A stretch of DNA of 64,000 nucleotides, from the NCBI RefSeq assembly GCF_028288205.1, contig NZ_JAQBOD010000042.1:61931-125930 (forward strand). Reading direction: 5' to 3'. The stretch's first letter is position 1, and every line of letters begins with the position of its first letter. The position numbers and the translations under genes are program-made. Below are positions 35,570 through 44,820 of this stretch, one piece after another. The notes under the pieces are model-generated. The model ran no database searches, had not been told where the DNA came from, and saw only the letters and a program-made list of their open reading frames with translations. This DNA comes from Mucilaginibacter sp. (GTDB taxonomy: Bacteria; Bacteroidota; Bacteroidia; Sphingobacteriales; Sphingobacteriaceae).

Positions 35570-36034
35570 TTATTTTAATTTGCTTGCTACATCCTGCAAA
35601 CGGTTATGTGCCATATTTATGCCTTGAGCAAAGGGTAACTGCAGCACCTGGTCTCTTTGTGCCGCCGATTCATATATTACATGCATATTGAGTTTGCTAA
35701 TGTCGTCGGTAAGTTGTTCAAATTCTAAAAACTCAAGCTGAACGCCAAAAGGCATATTCTCCATTTCAAATGTCCGCGTGATCTTCCGGTTTGGGCTAAA
35801 CTCATGGATTACCCCATTGAACCCGTATTTGTTTCCTTTAGCATCGGTTGTTTCAAATTGGTAACTGCCGTGCTTTTTATTTTCGAGTTTCAGCACTTTT
35901 GTTCCCATCCATTGTTCAACAATGCCGGGCTCTATATACGCTTTAAAAAGTAGTTCCAACGGCAAATCAAATTCCCTTGTAATCACTAATTCCTGTTTGC
36001 CGTCCTCGGCATTAATTTTTGTTTTTTGTACCAC
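35570..36034 (-). CDS. SRPBCC/AHSA1-domain protein
   Basis: 154 aa START-like fold protein: VITREFDLPLELLFKAYIEPGIVEQWMG and the C-terminal amphipathic helix. Uses GTG as start, one base after the ArsR stop. ArsR-AHSA1-DoxX is a frequent arrangement in Bacteroidota and actinobacteria. Ligand unknown. Confidence 0.87.
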   Translation of the reverse strand: MVQKTKINAEDGKQELVITREFDLPLELLFKAYIEPGIVEQWMGTKVLKLENKKHGSYQFETTDAKGNKYGFNGVIHEFSPNRKITRTFEMENMPFGVQLEFLEFEQLTDDISKLNMHVIYESAAQRDQVLQLPFAQGINMAHNRLQDVASKLK

Positions 36035-36035
36035 G

Positions 36036-36356
36036 TTATTTGCTTTTATATTTTTTCATAATGGTTTCTAATTTATTGAATCGGTCTTCCCACATTTGGC
36101 GGAATGGCTCAATGAAGTCGGCTACCTCTTTCATTTTTTTTGCATTAATATGATAGTGAATCTCTCTGCCGTTTTGCTCTTGTTTAAGCAATTCGCACTC
36201 GGTGAGTATTTGCAGGTGTTTTGAAACAGTGGGCCTGGCGGTGTCAAAGTTTGTAGCTATGGCTCCGGCAGTCATGGATTGTGAGGCTACCAATAGAAGT
36301 ATGGCCCTTCTTGTCGGGTCTGCTATGGCTTGAAATACGTCTCGTCTTAAATTCAT
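36036..36356 (-). CDS. ArsR-family winged-helix repressor
   Basis: 106 aa: [42 protein letters not shown] is the classic ArsR helix-turn-helix. The metal motif ELCVCDL is absent (it reads [10 protein letters not shown]), so it probably does not sense metals. Heads an operon with AHSA1, DoxX, DUF4256 and YdeI genes and probably represses it through the paired palindromes just upstream. Confidence 0.9.
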   Translation of the reverse strand: MNLRRDVFQAIADPTRRAILLLVASQSMTAGAIATNFDTARPTVSKHLQILTECELLKQEQNGREIHYHINAKKMKEVADFIEPFRQMWEDRFNKLETIMKKYKSK

Positions 36357-36358
36357 TA

Positions 36359-36402
36359 TGTAGCTATTTGACTACAAATATACATGTAGTTATTTAACTA
36401 CA
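36359..36402 (-). promoter_or_regulatory. Two ArsR-type operator palindromes
   Basis: TGTAGCTATTTGACTACA (36359-36376) and TGTAGTTATTTAACTACA (36385-36402, perfect arms TGTAGTTA/TAACTACA) are copies of one 18-bp site, 26 bp apart. The first abuts the ArsR start codon. This is the expected position for autorepression. Confidence 0.7.
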
Positions 36403-36571
36403 CAAATTCTTTTTCAATTGTGGCCCGGCCTTATGCCACGGCAACATCAGCCTTGTAAACAGTTGATTTTATCTGATGTGCAAAGGGTTGCGGCAAGCTA
36501 AACTGCCTGGACTATTGCAATAAAAGCTGCAAAGCTTGAGAAGAATGTACGACTAATGTAAATAAATAAGG

Positions 36572-36597
36572 AAGCCGCCTCAGTAAAGAGGCGGCTT
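36572..36597. terminator. Terminator-like hairpin between divergent genes
   Basis: Perfect 10-bp stem AAGCCGCCTC/GAGGCGGCTT with AGTAAA loop, but no proper T-run on either strand. It sits between two divergent genes where no terminator is needed; it may be left from a lost gene. The remainder of 36403-36645 shows nothing. Confidence 0.4.
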
Positions 36598-36645
36598 TAT
36601 AACTATATTAGAAAACAAAACGTATAATTTTATTATCTTCGAATT

Positions 36646-37032
36646 GTGAAACGCACCGCGCTTATATCATTAACAGTTATTTACCTGCTTTCGGCATTAG
36701 GTATCACTGTTAGTAGTTTTTATTGCTGCGGTAAACTGGAATCTACCAGTATTTCTTTTGACAGCGCTCAAAAATCGATTTGCAAAATGGCAACAGGCTT
36801 ACCGGGTTGCTGTAAAACAAAAACGCAATTGTTAAAAGTAAAGGATCAGCATGTTGGTTCAGAGTCTTTCAGTTTGAATGCCAATTTGTTCAATGCCATT
36901 ATCCCCACTTGTTTAATAGTAGATTTCAGCGTTTATAGCTTCAAACCTGAATATACCGCTTTTAACAGTCATGCACCGCCTGATCAGGCTAAAACACCTG
37001 TTTATATCCTTAACTGTAACTACAGAGTCTAA
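36646..37032 (+). CDS. HYC_CC_PP family protein
   Basis: 128 aa, GTG start, signal peptide or single membrane segment (ALISLTVIYLLSALGITVSS). Conserved triplet of motifs of the family: FYCCGKL, GLPGCCKTKT, NSHAPPDQ. The conserved His of the first motif is Phe here. Such proteins occur with heavy-metal efflux genes in Bacteroidota and may bind copper through the Cys pairs. First gene of the metal-efflux cluster. Confidence 0.75.
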   Translation: MKRTALISLTVIYLLSALGITVSSFYCCGKLESTSISFDSAQKSICKMATGLPGCCKTKTQLLKVKDQHVGSESFSLNANLFNAIIPTCLIVDFSVYSFKPEYTAFNSHAPPDQAKTPVYILNCNYRV

Positions 37033-37169
37033 TCTGTGCCTTTTCTTTATAGCCTTACGATCCGTAAACCGGCTATCCTTTGAATTAAAATCCATCATCT
37101 TAATTTATAATCAACGCATCAGGCATAATATGGCCTGATGCCATTTATTCATTTTTTAATTTTAACAAC

Positions 37170-37415
37170 ATGAAAAAAGCAATGCTGATGGCGGTAGCCA
37201 TTCTGTTTTCCGCCGCTACCGTTTTCGCCACAAATGGCACAAACCCGGTATCCGACACCACCAAAACTAAAAAGGTTAAACCAGTAAAGGTTCAGTACAC
37301 CTGTACCATGCACCCGGAAGTATTAAGTGACAAGCCCGGTAAATGTCCTAAATGCGGCATGGCCCTGGTGAAAAAGGAACCCGCAAAAAAGAAGGCTGAA
37401 ACAATGAAAATGTAA
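37170..37415 (+). CDS. Secreted heavy-metal-binding-domain (HMBD) protein
   Basis: 81 aa, signal peptide (MKKAMLMAVAILFSAATVFA). The mature part is one HMBD/YHS-like module YTCTMHPEVLSDKPGKCPKCGM (YxCxMHP...CPxCGM), which coordinates Cu/Ag-type ions. Probably a periplasmic metal carrier delivering to the efflux pump. Same module occurs at the N-termini of both adaptors downstream. Confidence 0.88.
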   Translation: MKKAMLMAVAILFSAATVFATNGTNPVSDTTKTKKVKPVKVQYTCTMHPEVLSDKPGKCPKCGMALVKKEPAKKKAETMKM

Positions 37416-37422
37416 TTCATTT

Positions 37423-37456
37423 AAGCCCGTCTGTCGGCCAGCCGGCAGATGGGCTT
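37423..37456 (+). other. Intra-operon hairpin
   Basis: A 15-bp stem (AAGCCCGTCTGTCGG / CCGGCAGATGGGCTT, two G-T pairs) with a CCAG loop, 8 bp behind the HMBD gene stop and 15 bp before the cusA start. No T-run immediately after. May partly terminate transcription or protect the upstream mRNA, so the small binding protein would be made in excess over the pump. Confidence 0.55.
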
Positions 37457-37471
37457 ATCAAACTTTTTAAG

Positions 37472-38746
37472 ATGATCAATCAACTTATTTCCCTGTCTCT
37501 AAAAAACAGGTATATCGTATTACTGATTGCCATAGCCCTCTTTGCCTGGGGAGCTTATGCAGTACGTGAAAATCCCATTGATGCCATTCCGGATCTATCG
37601 GAAAACCAGGTGATCGTATTTACGGAATGGCAGGGCCGCAGCCCCCAGATCATGGAAGATCAGGTAACCTATCCGCTGGTGAGTAACCTGCAGGGCATCC
37701 CAAAAGTTAAAGCGATCCGGGCTACGTCCATGTTCGGAATGAGTTTTGTCTATGTTGTTTTCCAGGATAATACAGATGTTTATTGGGCACGCAGCCGTGT
37801 ACTGGAAAGGCTCAGTTATGCCCAGCGCTTGCTGCCCGAAGGGATCACACCAAGTTTAGGACCCGATGGCACAGGTGTAGGCCATATCTTATGGTACACG
37901 CTGGATGCCAAAGGGATTAACCTGGGCGAGCAAAGGGCGTTACAGGACTGGTATATAAAATTTGGATTGCAAACCGTTCCGGGCGTAAGTGAGGTAGCTT
38001 CATTTGGCGGTTTTGAAAAGCAATACCAGATCAATATTGATCCGCATAAACTCAGCTATTATAATATTCCCCTATCGCGGGTGCTCAAAGCGGTTAAAAG
38101 TAATAATAATGATGTAGGCGGGCGCAAGTTTGAAATGAACGGTACCGGTTATATTGTACGCGGCCTGGGTTATATTAAAAGTTTACAAGATGTGGGAAAC
38201 ATATCCATCGGAACCATCAAAACCGTACCTGTCAGAGTAAAGGATATAGCAACCGTGCAAATGGGCGGCGACCTGCGCCTGGGCATATTTGATCAGAATG
38301 GAGAAGGGGAAGCGGTTGGCGGTATTGTGGTGATGCGTTACGGAGAAAATGCGGATAAGGTCATTCATGCGGTGAAGGATAAAATGGCCGATATCCAAAA
38401 AGGTTTACCGCCGGGTGTGAAATTTAAGATCGCTTATGACCGGAGTGAACTGATCGAAAGCGCTATCGGGTCGGTCAAACGTACGTTGATCGAGGAAATG
38501 ATCACGGTGTCTATCATCGTTATCCTGTTTTTATTGAGTTTTAAAAGTGCGTTAAGTATCATTATTCAAATTCCCATTACCATCGCGGCCAGCTTTATCC
38601 TTTTGAATGCCTTTGGCATATCCTCCAATATCATGTCCTTAACAGGCATCGCCTTAGCTATTGGTGTGATCGTGGATAACGGGATCGTGATGGTCGAAAA
38701 CTCGCATCGGAATTTATCCATTGCACAAGAAAAAGAAAAATCATGA
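37472..38746 (+). CDS. CusA/CzcA-type RND pump, N-terminal part
   Basis: 424 aa covering the N-terminal 40 percent of a heavy-metal efflux RND pump: first membrane helix, ENPIDAIPDLSENQVIVFTEWQGRSPQIMEDQVTYPL-region porter domain, and helices to the fourth (GIALAIGVIVDNGIVMVENSH). The chain stops at the cytoplasmic loop (LSIAQEKEKS) where intact relatives (about 1040 aa) continue. The next frame resumes without loss. The stop overlaps the next ATG (ATGA). See the findings for frameshift versus genuine split. Confidence 0.9.
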   Translation: MINQLISLSLKNRYIVLLIAIALFAWGAYAVRENPIDAIPDLSENQVIVFTEWQGRSPQIMEDQVTYPLVSNLQGIPKVKAIRATSMFGMSFVYVVFQDNTDVYWARSRVLERLSYAQRLLPEGITPSLGPDGTGVGHILWYTLDAKGINLGEQRALQDWYIKFGLQTVPGVSEVASFGGFEKQYQINIDPHKLSYYNIPLSRVLKAVKSNNNDVGGRKFEMNGTGYIVRGLGYIKSLQDVGNISIGTIKTVPVRVKDIATVQMGGDLRLGIFDQNGEGEAVGGIVVMRYGENADKVIHAVKDKMADIQKGLPPGVKFKIAYDRSELIESAIGSVKRTLIEEMITVSIIVILFLLSFKSALSIIIQIPITIAASFILLNAFGISSNIMSLTGIALAIGVIVDNGIVMVENSHRNLSIAQEKEKS

Positions 38747-40635
38747 CCACTGCAGAACGAATTAAAATCATAGAAGCCTCCTGCAAACAGGTTGGCCGCG
38801 GCGTGTTCTTTTCCACGCTGATCATTGTAGCTTCCTTTCTCCCGGTATTTATGCTTCAAGGCCAGGAAGGTAAACTGTTCGGCCCTTTAGCATGGACAAA
38901 AACTTTCATTCTGGCTATTGATGCCATCCTTGCGGTTACGCTGGCTCCGGTGCTGATTTCCTTTTTTCTGAAAGGCAAGTTGAGCTCAGATGACCGTAAC
39001 CCATTGAACCGTTTTTTAGAACGCGTTTACCGGCCCATTTTAAACTGGTGCACCACCTGGCGCAAAACCACTATAGGTATTAATATTATCGCGTTATTAA
39101 TCAGCATCCCACTTTTGTTGAGTTTGGGTAGTGAATTTATGCCACCTTTGGACGAAGGAACCATCCTGTTTATGCCGGTTACCTTACCGGATGTATCCAA
39201 CTCGGAAGCCAAGCAACTGTTGCAGGTACAGGACCGGATCATTAAAAGCGTGCCGGAAGTAAAGAACGTTTTGGGTAAGGCGGGCCGGGCGAATACGGCA
39301 ACCGATAATTCTCCTATCAGCATGGTGGAAACTATCATCCTGTTAAAACCCACCAGTGAATGGCGCAAGGGTATTAAAAAGGAAGATATTATCAATGAAC
39401 TCAATAGCAAACTACAAATACCGGGTGTGGTGAATGGCTGGACACAGCCCATCATTAACCGGATCAATATGCTGTCTACAGGTATCCGTACCGATGTAGG
39501 TTTGAAAGTTTATGGTCAGAATTTGGATACCATTTATGCCTTGTCTAATCAAATGAAGCAGGCTTTGCAGGGTGTCAACGGTGTTAAAGATCTTTATGTC
39601 GACCCGATCACCGGGGGTAAATATTTGGATATCCAAGTCAACAAGGATGCTATTGGTAGATATGGCTTAAGTGTAGATGACGTAAACGAAGTGGTGGAAA
39701 GCGCATTAGGTGGGATGAATATTACGCCTACTATTGAAGGGCGCAGGCGTTTTAGCGTGAACCTTCGTTTGGCGCAGGATTACCGGAGTAATCTGGATGA
39801 GATCAAGCGAACACTGGTACAAACCATGAATTACGGGCCCATTCCTTTATCATCCGTTGCGGATATTAAGATCAGCGATGGACCGGCGATGATCCAGTCT
39901 GAAAATGCCTTATTAAGAGGAACGGTATTATTTAACGTACGTGATCGCGACCTGGGCAGTACTGTAAAAGAAGCACAGGGCAGACTGAATACGATGGTCA
40001 AAAGTTTACCTAAAGGCTATTTTATCGAGTGGAGCGGACAGTATGAGAATTTGATCAGGGCAGAGCGTACCTTAAAGCTCATTCTTCCTATTGTATTGGT
40101 CATCATTTTTGGTTGCCTGTATTTTGCATTCCACTCTATCCGCGAAGCTTTTTTCAGTTTGATCAGTATTCCGTTTGCGCTGATCGGCGGGGCTTATATG
40201 GTGTATTTCTTTGGGGTGCATTTATCGGTTGCCGTAGCTGTCGGCTTTATCGCACTCTTTGGTATAGCCGTAGAAACGGGTATAGTCATGGTGATCTATC
40301 TCAATGATGCAATGCAGCAATTAGTGGCTTTAAAAGGCAATAGTAAAGAAACCATTACCCGTGAAGACCTGCGCACTTATGTGATGAACGGTGCAGTAAA
40401 ACGCTTACGGCCAAAACTCATGACAGTTTGCGTGGCCCTGTTTGGTTTAGTGCCCGTACTGTGGGCTACCGGAACAGGAAGCGATGTGATGCTGCCCATC
40501 GTGCTGCCGATGATCGGCGGGGTATTAACTTCTTCCACCCATATTTTACTCGTTACCCCCTTGATCTTTTTAATGGTGAAGGAATACGAATTAAGAAAGC
40601 ATGGCAAACTGGAAGTATTGGATGTAAAGGAATAA
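38743..40635 (+). CDS. CusA/CzcA-type RND pump, C-terminal part
   Basis: 630 aa: resumes in the loop after helix 4 (TTAERIKIIEASCKQVGRGVFFSTLIIVAS... region), then MLQGQEGKLFGPLAWTKTF, second porter half (SEFMPPLDEGTILFMPVTLP) and the last helices (RLRPKLMTVCVALFGLVPVLWATG). Together with the preceding part it gives 1054 aa, the normal full length, so nothing but reading frame is lost. Relative frame is -1; a run AAAAAGAAAAA precedes the junction. Also possibly expressed by start-stop coupling. Confidence 0.9.
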   Translation: MTTAERIKIIEASCKQVGRGVFFSTLIIVASFLPVFMLQGQEGKLFGPLAWTKTFILAIDAILAVTLAPVLISFFLKGKLSSDDRNPLNRFLERVYRPILNWCTTWRKTTIGINIIALLISIPLLLSLGSEFMPPLDEGTILFMPVTLPDVSNSEAKQLLQVQDRIIKSVPEVKNVLGKAGRANTATDNSPISMVETIILLKPTSEWRKGIKKEDIINELNSKLQIPGVVNGWTQPIINRINMLSTGIRTDVGLKVYGQNLDTIYALSNQMKQALQGVNGVKDLYVDPITGGKYLDIQVNKDAIGRYGLSVDDVNEVVESALGGMNITPTIEGRRRFSVNLRLAQDYRSNLDEIKRTLVQTMNYGPIPLSSVADIKISDGPAMIQSENALLRGTVLFNVRDRDLGSTVKEAQGRLNTMVKSLPKGYFIEWSGQYENLIRAERTLKLILPIVLVIIFGCLYFAFHSIREAFFSLISIPFALIGGAYMVYFFGVHLSVAVAVGFIALFGIAVETGIVMVIYLNDAMQQLVALKGNSKETITREDLRTYVMNGAVKRLRPKLMTVCVALFGLVPVLWATGTGSDVMLPIVLPMIGGVLTSSTHILLVTPLIFLMVKEYELRKHGKLEVLDVKE

Positions 40636-40639
40636 GATC

Positions 40640-41872
40640 ATGAAAACAACATATCAAATTATATTTACAATGCTCATCAGTTTCGCGGGCGTCAGTACTG
40701 TGAAAGCACAGCGATTGTCTTTAGACAGTGTTTTGGCATGTATTACTGCTAACCCTGTGTTGCAGGCTTATGATGCCAAAATTAGTGCGCAGGATGTTTA
40801 TGCTACAGGTGCTAAAAGCCTGGATGCGCCAAAGATCAGCGCTGGCCAGTACCAAACACCTTACCAGGTCAATCCCAACACGGGTTCCTTTATGATCCAG
40901 GCAGAGCAGATGTTCACCAACCCGGCAAAGCTGCGGGCGAAGGAAGATTATATGAAAGGGATGTCTAAAGTAACTGCCGAGGATAAGAACTATCTGAAAA
41001 ACCAATTGATCGCCCAGGCTAAGCAATATTATTATGAACGTGTAGTGCTTGAGAAAAAGCTAACCTTATTAAAAAATACGCAAAGCCTGCTGGAGTATAT
41101 GCTCAAGGATGCAAACATCCGGCTTACCTATGGCAAGGAAAAACTGCCCAATATTTACAAGGCCAAAGCAGATTTGTATCAGCTGGATAATACCCGAGAA
41201 CAATTAAACAATGAGATCAGCCAAAAAAACATCATGCTCAATACGCTGATGAACCGGGATAAGCAAATGGCATTTGCCATAGATACCAGCTTTGTATTAA
41301 GGGATTATGAAACCGCTGTAACAGATACCAGCAGCCTTGCAAATGCCCGTAGTGATATTAAAGGGATCAGCCGGAATATTGATTTACAGCAATTGAATGC
41401 CAAAATGGAATACAGCAAGCGCAAGCCCGATTTTGGTCTCCAGGCGGGGCATATGTTCAGCTATGGGGGAATGGCTAACCAATATATTTTGATGGCTTCG
41501 GTGACTATACCCATCGTACCCTGGGCATCTGCAGCATATAAGGCTAACCTGAAAGGTATCCGGTATGAGGTAGCTGAACTACAGCAAAAGAAACTGGATA
41601 TGCTGAACCAGGCCGAAGGTAAGCTGGCCGGTTTAAGAACTGATATGAGCAGCAAAAAAAGGCAGCTCAAAAATTATAACCAAAACATCATTCCTGCTTT
41701 GCAGAATACTTATAAAACATCCTTACTGGCTTATGAGCAGAATACCGGCGATCTGCCATCAGTATTGGACAGCATCAAAGGTTTGCAGTCGGCCAGGATG
41801 GATGCATTAGACCGTTTGCAGGAACTTTTATTAGTACAGGTAGCTTATGAAAAAGAAAATGAAACCCATTAG
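40640..41872 (+). CDS. TolC-family outer-membrane efflux protein (CusC-like)
   Basis: 410 aa, signal peptide (MKTTYQIIFTMLISFAGVSTVKA), long alpha-helical repeats typical of TolC proteins (MKGMSKVTAEDKNYLKNQLIAQAKQYYYE). Outer-membrane duct of the metal efflux complex. 4 bp behind the cusA stop and overlaps the adaptor gene by 26 bp, so tightly coupled. Confidence 0.87.
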   Translation: MKTTYQIIFTMLISFAGVSTVKAQRLSLDSVLACITANPVLQAYDAKISAQDVYATGAKSLDAPKISAGQYQTPYQVNPNTGSFMIQAEQMFTNPAKLRAKEDYMKGMSKVTAEDKNYLKNQLIAQAKQYYYERVVLEKKLTLLKNTQSLLEYMLKDANIRLTYGKEKLPNIYKAKADLYQLDNTREQLNNEISQKNIMLNTLMNRDKQMAFAIDTSFVLRDYETAVTDTSSLANARSDIKGISRNIDLQQLNAKMEYSKRKPDFGLQAGHMFSYGGMANQYILMASVTIPIVPWASAAYKANLKGIRYEVAELQQKKLDMLNQAEGKLAGLRTDMSSKKRQLKNYNQNIIPALQNTYKTSLLAYEQNTGDLPSVLDSIKGLQSARMDALDRLQELLLVQVAYEKENETH

Positions 41873-43124
41873 GATCATATTGGCCAGCTTCTTGTTAATC
41901 ACGATGCTGATTAGTGCCTGCTCGGATAAAAAAGAGAAATCAGCTACATTTGTTACAGCACAGGTAAAAAGCGATATCAAATATACCTGCCCGATGCACC
42001 CGCAGATACTGGAAGATCATCCGGGTAATTGCCCGATCTGCGGTATGACCCTGGTTAAAAAATCAGGTCAGGCCAGTGAGCGGGCAGGCATCAGTCTGAA
42101 TACGGTATTGCAGCCGGTTAATTCATCGGTGATAGCTGACATTGATGCAATCAGCCCTGAAGAAAAATCAGTATCAACTCAAATTGTGGCCCAGGGTTAC
42201 CTGGATTTTGATACCCGGACATTTAATAACATTGCGGCCCGCTTTTCGGGGCGTATCGAAAAGCTGTACATCAAATACGCATTTCAGGAAATACATGTAG
42301 GCCAACGCATTTTTGATATATATAGCCCGGACATGGTTGCAGCGCAGCAAGACCTGATCTACTTGAGCAAAAATTCAGCCCAAGAAACGGAATTAATCAA
42401 TGCGGCCAAACAAAAACTATTGTTATTGGGAATGACCATGCCACAAGTGGACCAGGTAGTCAAAAGCGGTAAACCATTTTATAGCCTGCCAGTGTACAGT
42501 CCCTATGAAGGACACGTTCATGATATGCCGCATAGTCAAATGGCTGGTGCTGCGAATACCGCAGCGCCATCGGATTTGGCTAACAATCTTCCGCTTTCCA
42601 TCAAAGAGGGAATGTATGTAGAAAAAGGGCAGAATATTTTTAATGTGGTCAATCCACATAAATTATGGGCAGTGATCAAGATCGATCCATCGGCAGTTTC
42701 CGCTTTAAGAATAAACCAGCGGGTAATGATCACCTTACCGGATATGCCCGGCAAAACGATCAGCGGGAAAGTCAACTTTATTGAACCGACCTTACAGGAC
42801 GGAGATAAAACTACCAGTATCCGGGTTTATATTGACAATATGGATCATGCCCTGAAAGTAAACAGCCTGGTCAGGGCTTTCATCCAAACCGGATCAGCAA
42901 AAGGCTTATGGATACCAAGATCGGCATTATTAGACTTAGGCCGTACAAAAGTAGTATGGCTTAAAAAAGGCAACTTGTATAAGGCACATGAAGTTAATAC
43001 CGGGATTACTAACCGTATGGAGGTACAAATCACGAAAGGCTTATCCATTACCGATAGCCTGGCTTCAGATGCTCAATATTTAACAGACAGTGAAAGCTTT
43101 ATTAAAACGTCAGGCAATGAATAA
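41847..43124 (+). CDS. CusB-like periplasmic adaptor with HMBD (first copy)
   Basis: 425 aa membrane-fusion protein. Lipobox-like LITMLISACSD, HMBD at about 50-75 (YTCPMHPQILEDHPGNCPICGM), then the barrel-sandwich hybrid and alpha-hairpin (FSGRIEKLYIKYAFQEIHVGQRIFDIYSPDM) and beta-barrel (MITLPDMPGKTISGKVNFIEPTL). ATG 41847 or 41859 (M5) could be used. Links pump and duct; the HMBD may hand ions to the pump. Confidence 0.88.
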   Translation: MKKKMKPIRIILASFLLITMLISACSDKKEKSATFVTAQVKSDIKYTCPMHPQILEDHPGNCPICGMTLVKKSGQASERAGISLNTVLQPVNSSVIADIDAISPEEKSVSTQIVAQGYLDFDTRTFNNIAARFSGRIEKLYIKYAFQEIHVGQRIFDIYSPDMVAAQQDLIYLSKNSAQETELINAAKQKLLLLGMTMPQVDQVVKSGKPFYSLPVYSPYEGHVHDMPHSQMAGAANTAAPSDLANNLPLSIKEGMYVEKGQNIFNVVNPHKLWAVIKIDPSAVSALRINQRVMITLPDMPGKTISGKVNFIEPTLQDGDKTTSIRVYIDNMDHALKVNSLVRAFIQTGSAKGLWIPRSALLDLGRTKVVWLKKGNLYKAHEVNTGITNRMEVQITKGLSITDSLASDAQYLTDSESFIKTSGNE

Positions 43125-44367
43125 TAAGATCAAACAATATATATGGCTAAAAGCATTTCGATTATTAGCCTTTTCCTTACTGATAGCTACGCTGTTCGCA
43201 GCGTGTAAGCAAAAACCACAGCAGGTGGCAAAAACGCAAAGTAAAACATATTATACCTGTTCCATGCACCCGCAAATCCATGAAGATCATCCGGGCAACT
43301 GCCCGATCTGCGGAATGAAACTAATCAAAGTCGAACTTGCAGGTGGGAGTAGCAGCACCGATATGAATAAGATCGATTTAACTGCTTCGCAGATCCAGTT
43401 AGCAGGTATACGGACGGATACAATTCGGGAAGAGAATGTTGGGATTGAAAAAACACTGACCGGAACGGTAACCGCTAATGAAAATACAGCAGCAGAATTA
43501 AGCGCCAGGATCGCAGGCCGGATACAACAATTATTCGTTAAAACTATCGGCGAAAAAATATCGGCGGGGCAGCCTGTGTATTCCATTTACAGTGAAGACC
43601 TGCTGGAAGCAGAAAAGGAGTACCTGCTGGCCAAACAGCAGCAAAAAGTGCTGCACAACCCGGATGTAGATTATCAGCAACTGACCAGTGCTGCCGAAAA
43701 TAAATTACAATTATGGGGCTTATCTTCGGCACAGATCAGGAATTTAGCAGCATCAGGTAAAGTAGCTGCGACGACTGTGGTTTTAAGCAAAATTAGCGGA
43801 ACGGTTAGCGATATAACCGTTCATGAGGGTGACTATGTGACCGAAGGTATGTCTATACTGAAAACGCAAGCCTTAAATAATTTATGGGTGGAGGCTCAAT
43901 TGTATGCCAGCGAAACCGGGAATTATAAGGTAAGTGACCGGCTAATTGTTTCCTTTCCTGATTTGGGCGGACAGGTCATCGCCGGTAAGGTTGAATTTAT
44001 TAATCCTGAATTATCGGATGCCTCCAAAGTAGATCTGATCAGGATCAGTATCCCTAACCCGCAGAACTTAATAAGACCAGGAATGCTGGCCTATATTTCT
44101 ATTGCTAATGGCAAACAGCGTTCATTAGCCGTGCCTGCCTCTGCTATCTTAACAGATGGCCAGGGCAGTAAAGTATGGGTAAAAAATCCAAGCGGCGGCT
44201 TTTCACCCAGGATGATTAAGATAGGATCTGGAAATCCAAACTATGTGCCTGTCCTTTCGGGTTTAACTAATGGTGATATTGTCGTAACGAGTGGTGCCTA
44301 TTTATTGAATAGCGAAGCAATATTTAAAAATGGGAATAATAACAGCATGAGCGGAATGAAAATGTAG
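43117..44367 (+). CDS. CusB-like periplasmic adaptor with HMBD (second copy)
   Basis: 416 aa from ATG 43117, overlapping the first adaptor by 8 bp. Signal/lipobox LLIATLFAACKQ, HMBD (YYTCSMHPQIHEDHPGNCPICGM region, about 45-70), sandwich-hybrid domain (LSARIAGRIQQLFVKTIGEKISAGQPVYSIYSEDL) and beta-barrel. Clearly diverged from the first copy. Two adaptors per pump suggests a heteromeric adaptor ring or separate functions. Tail is Met/Asn-rich (NNNSMSGMKM). Confidence 0.88.
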   Translation: MNNKIKQYIWLKAFRLLAFSLLIATLFAACKQKPQQVAKTQSKTYYTCSMHPQIHEDHPGNCPICGMKLIKVELAGGSSSTDMNKIDLTASQIQLAGIRTDTIREENVGIEKTLTGTVTANENTAAELSARIAGRIQQLFVKTIGEKISAGQPVYSIYSEDLLEAEKEYLLAKQQQKVLHNPDVDYQQLTSAAENKLQLWGLSSAQIRNLAASGKVAATTVVLSKISGTVSDITVHEGDYVTEGMSILKTQALNNLWVEAQLYASETGNYKVSDRLIVSFPDLGGQVIAGKVEFINPELSDASKVDLIRISIPNPQNLIRPGMLAYISIANGKQRSLAVPASAILTDGQGSKVWVKNPSGGFSPRMIKIGSGNPNYVPVLSGLTNGDIVVTSGAYLLNSEAIFKNGNNNSMSGMKM

Positions 44368-44820
44368 CTAAAATACGCCGATTACTTATTTGTGTAATTT
44401 TACTTAACTACAATGATGGAAACCATCCATCATTTGTAATAAGATTAGGTTGAAAAATCCCAGCAGATTATGCCGCATTTCCTATCCCGGCAACAAAAAT
44501 AATAATATATTCACTTTCCCGAATTGGTTCAATCTAATTTAAAATAAGGGTAAAATAAGGGTTGGCTATTAGTCAGCCCCCTCAGGGCATAGTAATCCAT
44601 AGTTGGAAACTACGGATATCGGGCATTTTCCGGAATGACGATGTTGGCCAATATTCAATACCGAGCTAACAAACCCTGATCTTAGATTGATGAAAGAGGT
44701 GAGCGTGGACGCTCACAATGATTGGTCTGTTTTATACGCACGCGGTTTGGTTATTAACCAATAATTATTCATGCATTTTTATTATCAAAAGTAAAAAAGA
44801 AGGTTCTATTTTACATTGAA
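44368..44820. other. Intergenic region with several hairpins
   Basis: 453 bp, no gene seen. Contains AATGATGG/CCATCATT (44412-44434, 8-bp stem just after the efflux operon, weak terminator candidate without T-run), GTGAGCG/CGCTCAC (44699-44716, 7-bp stem), and TTGGTTA-T-TAACCAA (44747-44761). Confidence 0.45.

Noticed and set aside
36572..36597. Hairpin considered as a proper intrinsic terminator
   Set aside because: No T-run on either strand and both flanking genes point away from it.
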